Source: Collinsella sp.
Lineage (GTDB): Bacteria > Actinomycetota > Coriobacteriia > Coriobacteriales > Coriobacteriaceae
Reading direction: 5' to 3'
DNA length: 64,000 bases
Assembly: GCA_019414205.1 (NCBI GenBank)
Contig: DXML01000005.1
Location: 33,231 to 97,230 of the forward strand
Below the pieces are notes generated by a model, which ran no database searches, had not been told where the DNA came from, and saw nothing but the letters and a program-made list of their open reading frames with translations. How positions within the stretch are numbered: position 1 is the first letter of the stretch; every line of letters starts with the position of its first letter. Both the position numbers and the translations under genes were made by a program. This document shows, one piece after another, positions 60,619 to 64,000 of this stretch.

Positions 60619-61239
60619 ATGAACCAGACACGGCAAACCAATGCCTCCCATACTTTTTTGGCAGCGCATGCCATCAAGCAGCTGCGCGAAGAGCGCGGCC
60701 TCACCCAGCGCGCCCTGGCGGAAAGCCTTGGCGTGACCGATAAAGCCGTCAGCAAGTGGGAATCCGGCCGCGGCCTTCCCGACATTTCCCTCGTTGAGCC
60801 TTTGGCCCAGAGACTCGGCATAAGCGTGGCTGAGCTTTTGGCTGGTGATATTCGGGCCAACGCCAACCGTGCAGGCAATATGCTCAAAGGCGTCTTTTAC
60901 GTTTGCCCTATCTGCGGAAACGTTGTGCACGCGCTCGGAGAAGGCAGCTTTAGCTGCTGTGGCTCCACGATGTTTCCCCAGGAGGCCGAAGAGCCGGACG
61001 CGGACCACGCCTTTTCCATCGAGCGCATCGAGGACGATTGGTACGTCACGCTCGATCATCCCATGACCAAGGATCACTACATTAGCTTTGTGGCATATGC
61101 GACTATGGACGGCATCTGCTTCAAGAAGCTCTATCCAGAGCAATCGGTGCAGCCGCGCTTCCATATTACCGGGCGCGGCAGGATATATCTTTACTGCAAC
61201 CAACACGGACTCTTTACGTCGCTGACGCCTCGCAAATAA
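60619..61239 (+). CDS. XRE-family regulator with C-terminal metal-binding domain
   Basis: A 206-residue protein with an N-terminal Cro/C1 HTH (about 14-70, 'AIKQLREERGLTQRALAESLGVTDKAVSKWESGRGLPD'). The second half has 'VCPICGNVVHALGEGSFSCCG' and a distal 'HITGRGRIYLYCNQHGLF'. The pattern recalls a rubredoxin/desulfoferrodoxin-like metal site seen in other gut XRE regulators. The start at 60619 is preferred by domain position; an ATG at 60562 would add 19 residues. Neither has a strong ribosome site. Confidence 0.83.
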   Translation: MNQTRQTNASHTFLAAHAIKQLREERGLTQRALAESLGVTDKAVSKWESGRGLPDISLVEPLAQRLGISVAELLAGDIRANANRAGNMLKGVFYVCPICGNVVHALGEGSFSCCGSTMFPQEAEEPDADHAFSIERIEDDWYVTLDHPMTKDHYISFVAYATMDGICFKKLYPEQSVQPRFHITGRGRIYLYCNQHGLFTSLTPRK

Positions 61240-61285
61240 CGGCCGTCTATCCGCCCTCCTCATGCGTTCCCAGGGGACCCAAAAT

Positions 61286-61381
61286 GAGCGTGGATAATCT
61301 CCCGGTTTTGGCCTGTGTGCGGGCTCAAAGTGGGAGATTATCCACGCTCGTTATCTGAGTGTCCAAAAATCCACGCTCGTC
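61286..61381. repeat. GAGCGTGGATAATCTCCC hairpin element
   Basis: An 18-bp perfect stem (61286-61303/61332-61349), then a TCCAAAAATCCACGCTCGT tail. The same hairpin with its tail lies at 45599-45695, and the tail alone at about 60490-60513. It sits between convergent genes and may serve as a terminator. Confidence 0.88.
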
Positions 61382-61382
61382 G

Positions 61383-62236
61383 CTACTTGAGTCCGGGCAG
61401 GCGGGTGTAGGGGAACGAACGCTCTAGGAACTCGGAGCAGCGGGCGTAATCTTTGGCAAAGTAGCTGCTATAGAGCGAATCGAGTACGTATTGCACGGCG
61501 ATATGGCTTGCGAACCGCGTGATGCGGTGCGTCATGCTCTCGTGATCGCTCACCGTAAGGTAGGCAGCAAAGCCGGGGTGAATGCGCGCGCAGTATGGCG
61601 TGCCGATGACGATGACCGGGACATGCCGGCTGCTGAGGATCGGCAAGATTTCCTTGAGGTTGGGCGCAAGGCCGCTGTAGGAGATAACGATCGCCGCGCG
61701 GTCTGAATCCGAGGTGAGAGCCGTGCGCACCTGTGCCTCGATGTTGCCGTAGCATGTGGCGCTTTTCCGGACGAGAGTAGGCGGTCGCGGAACATCCTCG
61801 CTGGATACAGGTTATGCGAGCCCGTGTAGATGTCCACGGTGCCGGCGCGCATGACGAGCTTGGCGGCCTGGTCGAGCTGCGTGGGGTCGAGCAGCTCCTG
61901 CGTTTCGGCCAAAGTGGTCTGGTAGAGCCCCTCCATGCGTTCCATCACCTGCGCAGGGGTGGAGGTGACATCGAAGGGAAAGTTGATGTCCACGTCGCGC
62001 CGGTTGCCCGCCTCGGTCGCCAGACGGATGAGTTCGACTTTGAGGTCTTTGAATCCCTCGAGGCCGAGTTTTTTGCAAAAGCGGTGCACGCTCGCGACAG
62101 AAACGTTGGCGCACGCGGCAAATTCCTTAATGGAAAGCCCGCGGACGTTTTCGCCCATGGCAAGGGCCGAGATGCCGAGCTGTTGCTCGGTAGGGGTAAG
62201 GCCCTGTGCCTCGGAAATCTTGCGTTTGATATCCAT
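61383..62236 (-). pseudogene. RpiR/MurR-family regulator, frameshifted
   Basis: The first part (62236 to about 61770) has an RpiR HTH ('SIKEFAACANVSVASVHRFCKKLGLEGFKDLKVEL') and the start of the SIS domain ('VDIYTGSHNLYPARMFRDRLLSSGK'). The remaining SIS domain ('RAAIVISYSGLAPNLKEILPIL') is in another frame. The break is at about 61755-61775, where 'CYGNIEAQVRTAL' resumes. GGGAG lies five bases before the ATG at 62236. It is divergent from PTS EIIA, which a working copy might regulate. Confidence 0.85.
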
Positions 62237-62251
62237 GCGAACTCCCACACT

Positions 62252-62360
62252 CGCCAAACCTGCCAAAAAGGGACAGGTTTATTTTGGCACGTTTCGGCCG
62301 GTATCAGGAAGTGTCAGGGACGGAGCGGCGGCAGTCCGTGGGCGCGAAAAGAAGTGTCGG
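62252..62360. repeat. Composite repeat, second copy
   Basis: A TGCCAAAA/TTTTGGCA hairpin with GGGACAGG in the loop (62261-62289), then GGTATCAGGAAGTGTCAG...GAAAAGAAGTGTCGG (62300-62360). It matches the layout at 44261-44376. Confidence 0.8.
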
Positions 62361-62484
62361 GTTTGGCGCGCCCGCTTCTGCCCGTCCCGCGCGTGGGCGA
62401 TACTCGGCTTATCGACCCGCGATGCAAAGGAGACGCTCATCCCACGAGCACTACCGGGAAGGGCTTGCGATTCGAGCCCTCGCC

Positions 62485-62513
62485 TTAGTATTTTGGCCAT
62501 TTAGCACTATAAT
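62485..62513 (+). promoter_or_regulatory. Promoter of PTS EIIA
   Basis: TTAGTA (62485-62490) and TATAAT (62508-62513) with a 17-base spacer, 49 bases before the ATG. Confidence 0.7.
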
Positions 62514-62562
62514 CACCGTAGGCATGCGCATAACGTTGCGCTTAATCAAGAGGAGAAAACGT

Positions 62563-63099
62563 ATGGGTCTGTTTGACATGTTCAAGAAGAAGGCTGAGCC
62601 TGCCGCTGCTACTGCTCCCGCCTCCATCTCTGCTTCTGCCGGCGCCGACGTGCTGTGCTCGCCCGTCAAGGGCAAGGTCATCAAGATGGCCGACGTGCCC
62701 GATCCCGTCTTTGGTGGCGAGGTTCTGGGCAAGGGCTGCGCCGTGTGGCCCGAGGACGACCTGGTCTACGCTCCCTGCGACGGCAAGGTGACCGTCACCA
62801 TGGGCCACGCCGTGGGTCTGCAGTCCGATAGCGGCATCGAGGTTTTGGTGCACGTTGGCGTCGATACCGTCAACATGAACGGCGATGGCTTCGAGGGCTT
62901 CGTCAAGGCCGATGACGTCGTGAAGGCTGGCCAGCCCATGCTCAAGATCGACCGCGCCAAGATCGCCGCTGCCGGCTACAAGGACTGCGTCGTCGTTGCT
63001 GTGTCCAACACCGCCGAGTTTGCCGATGTCGAACTCGCCGTCGAGGCCGACTCCGCTGTCGCCGCCGGTGACGCCATCGTTAAGGTCGTCCGCAAGTAA
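62563..63099 (+). CDS. crr: PTS EIIA, glucose type
   Basis: A 178-residue free-standing EIIA-Glc with a short Ala-rich N-terminal linker (about 11-27). The active-site pattern is clear: His82 (TMGHAVGL) and phospho-acceptor His97 (IEVLVHVGVDTVNMNGDGF). It passes phosphate from HPr to EIIB domains of glucose and glucoside permeases and may also signal carbon status. No EIIBC is adjacent; the EIICB at 2463-4025, which lacks EIIA, is a plausible client. GAGGAG precedes the ATG. Confidence 0.94.
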   Translation: MGLFDMFKKKAEPAAATAPASISASAGADVLCSPVKGKVIKMADVPDPVFGGEVLGKGCAVWPEDDLVYAPCDGKVTVTMGHAVGLQSDSGIEVLVHVGVDTVNMNGDGFEGFVKADDVVKAGQPMLKIDRAKIAAAGYKDCVVVAVSNTAEFADVELAVEADSAVAAGDAIVKVVRK

Positions 63100-63125
63100 A
63101 CTGCGGCATCCAAAGGATGTGCAAG

Positions 63126-63154
63126 GGTGGTCGGGTTTTCCGGCCACCTTTTTT
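63126..63154 (+). terminator. Terminator after PTS EIIA
   Basis: GGTGGTCGG (63126-63134) pairs with CCGGCCACC (63140-63148, one mismatch), followed by six T. Confidence 0.88.
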
Positions 63155-63240
63155 ATTGCACCGCGGGGAAGCGTTTTATTGCACGTTGGGCGGGCTTGCA
63201 AACCGTTCGGACGCTAAAACGAACCGACCGCGCCTTCGCG

Positions 63241-63270
63241 TTGCCGAGGGCGTTCATAAGTGGATAGTAT
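63241..63270 (+). promoter_or_regulatory. Promoter of the lipoprotein gene
   Basis: TTGCCG (63241-63246) and TAGTAT (63265-63270) with an 18-base spacer, 65 bases before the ATG. Confidence 0.5.
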
Positions 63271-63335
63271 GGGCTTACTTATTACAACGTGCGCCGCGTC
63301 CGGGAAGCGCGGTGCCGCTCATTGGGAGGAACAAC

Positions 63336-63893
63336 ATGAAAAAGAAGCTGCTGCTTGCGCCCCTCATGGCCGTCTTGGTTGCATGCGTGGTCGTGCTTTC
63401 CGGCTGTGGAGGTCCTTCGGTTGAGGAGCTCATCACCGAGGATCTTACGACGCAGTTTGACGAGGTCAAGAACGGTGGCGACGACTTCCTCTCTGGTCTG
63501 GAGGAGGCTTCGGGCGACGAGTTCGAGCAGTTGGGTATCGATCCCAAGGAGTACGCCAAGACCTATCTCGAGGGCTTTGACTACAAGATCGGCGACGTGA
63601 CGGTCGACGAGGACAAGGGTGTCGCGACCGCTGAGGTCTCTATCACATGCAAGTCTATGAACAAGATCGTCGAGGACTTCTCCACCCAGTATCAGGAGAA
63701 GGTCGCTGCGCTTGACACGGTTCCTTCCGATGACGAGCTGTACAAGATGGCCGGTCAGGTTATGGTCGATGTGACCAAGGCCACCGAGCCCAGGAAGACC
63801 ACGGTTATCTTCAAGTACACCTGCAACGACGACGGCGAGTGGTCTGCCGACGACTCTGTCAACTCCGAGATGATGGATGCAATGCTGAGCTAG
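63336..63893 (+). CDS. Small lipoprotein, unknown function
   Basis: A 185-residue protein with a lipoprotein signal peptide (KKKLLLAPLMAVLVACVVVLSGCG; lipid Cys about residue 24). A folded region of about 155 residues has two Cys later in the chain (TCKSMNK, YTCNDDGEW) and a mostly acidic composition. It resembles DUF5105-type lipoproteins common in Coriobacteria in size and layout, though no motif proves this. GGGAGGA lies six bases before the ATG. Confidence 0.82.
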   Translation: MKKKLLLAPLMAVLVACVVVLSGCGGPSVEELITEDLTTQFDEVKNGGDDFLSGLEEASGDEFEQLGIDPKEYAKTYLEGFDYKIGDVTVDEDKGVATAEVSITCKSMNKIVEDFSTQYQEKVAALDTVPSDDELYKMAGQVMVDVTKATEPRKTTVIFKYTCNDDGEWSADDSVNSEMMDAMLS

Positions 63894-63896
63894 GGG

Positions 63897-64000
63897 AGTT
63901 ACGCGGTAGTTTGTTACGGCGTTTTACCAAACGCCGTAACTGCTCGACGCTGCAAGCCCGCCAGAGCGGCAATCTGCCTTTCAACTTCGGCGGCATGACC
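63897..64000. repeat. 3'-flanking repeat, copy 2 (runs to window end)
   Basis: GTTACGGCG/CGCCGTAAC hairpin followed by GACGCTGC...GCGGCAATCTGCCTTTCAA...GGCATGACC. It is the same layout and similar sequence as 58852-58937 after pyrE. Confidence 0.78.

Overview
The window looks like a chromosomal segment of a gut member of Coriobacteriia, most likely Collinsella. That is an inference from high GC, strong GC-ending codon use, the gene mix (PTS sugar uptake, LuxS, an Ech-type hydrogenase, several LuxR-type two-component systems) and many short palindromic repeats between genes. No rRNA, tRNA or CRISPR array was seen.

Layout. 1-4025: end of an RpiR regulator facing a minus-strand sugar operon (PTS EIICB, a small membrane protein, GH4 6-phospho-alpha-glucosidase). 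4480-7318: accessory scar with an ORF6N protein, an integrase remnant and a long gene-free stretch holding a regular inverted-repeat array. 7319-10194: an Old-Yellow-Enzyme/2,4-dienoyl-CoA-reductase-like flavoenzyme and a small HTH protein. 10482-16141: a compact group 4 (Ech-type) [NiFe] hydrogenase operon whose two membrane subunits are fused. 16142-16926: three long hairpins in tandem. 16927-25888: a kinase/regulator pair divergent from an ABC-2 exporter, then a MacB/FtsX-type ABC pair. 26106-34378: a frameshifted DUF362 ferredoxin-like gene, an alpha/beta hydrolase, a PAQR/HlyIII protein, a CorC/TlyC protein, small envelope proteins and a polysaccharide-deacetylase-like protein without its metal ligands. 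34379-37816: a structured leader, an MgtE-like protein and an Nramp-related transporter. 38359-43322: an acyltransferase, ribokinase, nucleoside hydrolase and LuxS. 43467-49815: a DUF4867 protein, a truncated GH1 pseudogene and a three-gene signalling operon. 50006-54303: a four-gene zinc-ribbon/SPFH/lipoprotein operon. 54534-63893: a LuxR remnant, an MgtA P-type ATPase, pyrE, an IS110 element, an XRE regulator, a frameshifted RpiR gene, PTS EIIA and a lipoprotein.

How the parts connect. The EIICB at 2463-4025 has no EIIA of its own, and the free EIIA at 62563-63099 could serve it. Magnesium handling appears twice: the MgtE-like/Nramp-related pair and MgtA. LuxS, nucleoside hydrolase and ribokinase fit salvage of ribosylated metabolites.

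The strongest observation is the IS110 element at about 59050-60461. It has split a copy of a palindromic repeat found elsewhere in the window. Its non-coding 5' region carries four short segments, in the order expected of a bridge RNA, that match the left and right halves of that target and the element's own two ends. So this element appears to be guided to the host's intergenic palindromes. Other items worth checking are the 80-bp-period array (two loci), the hairpin arrays, the Mg-operon leader and the pseudo-deacetylase.
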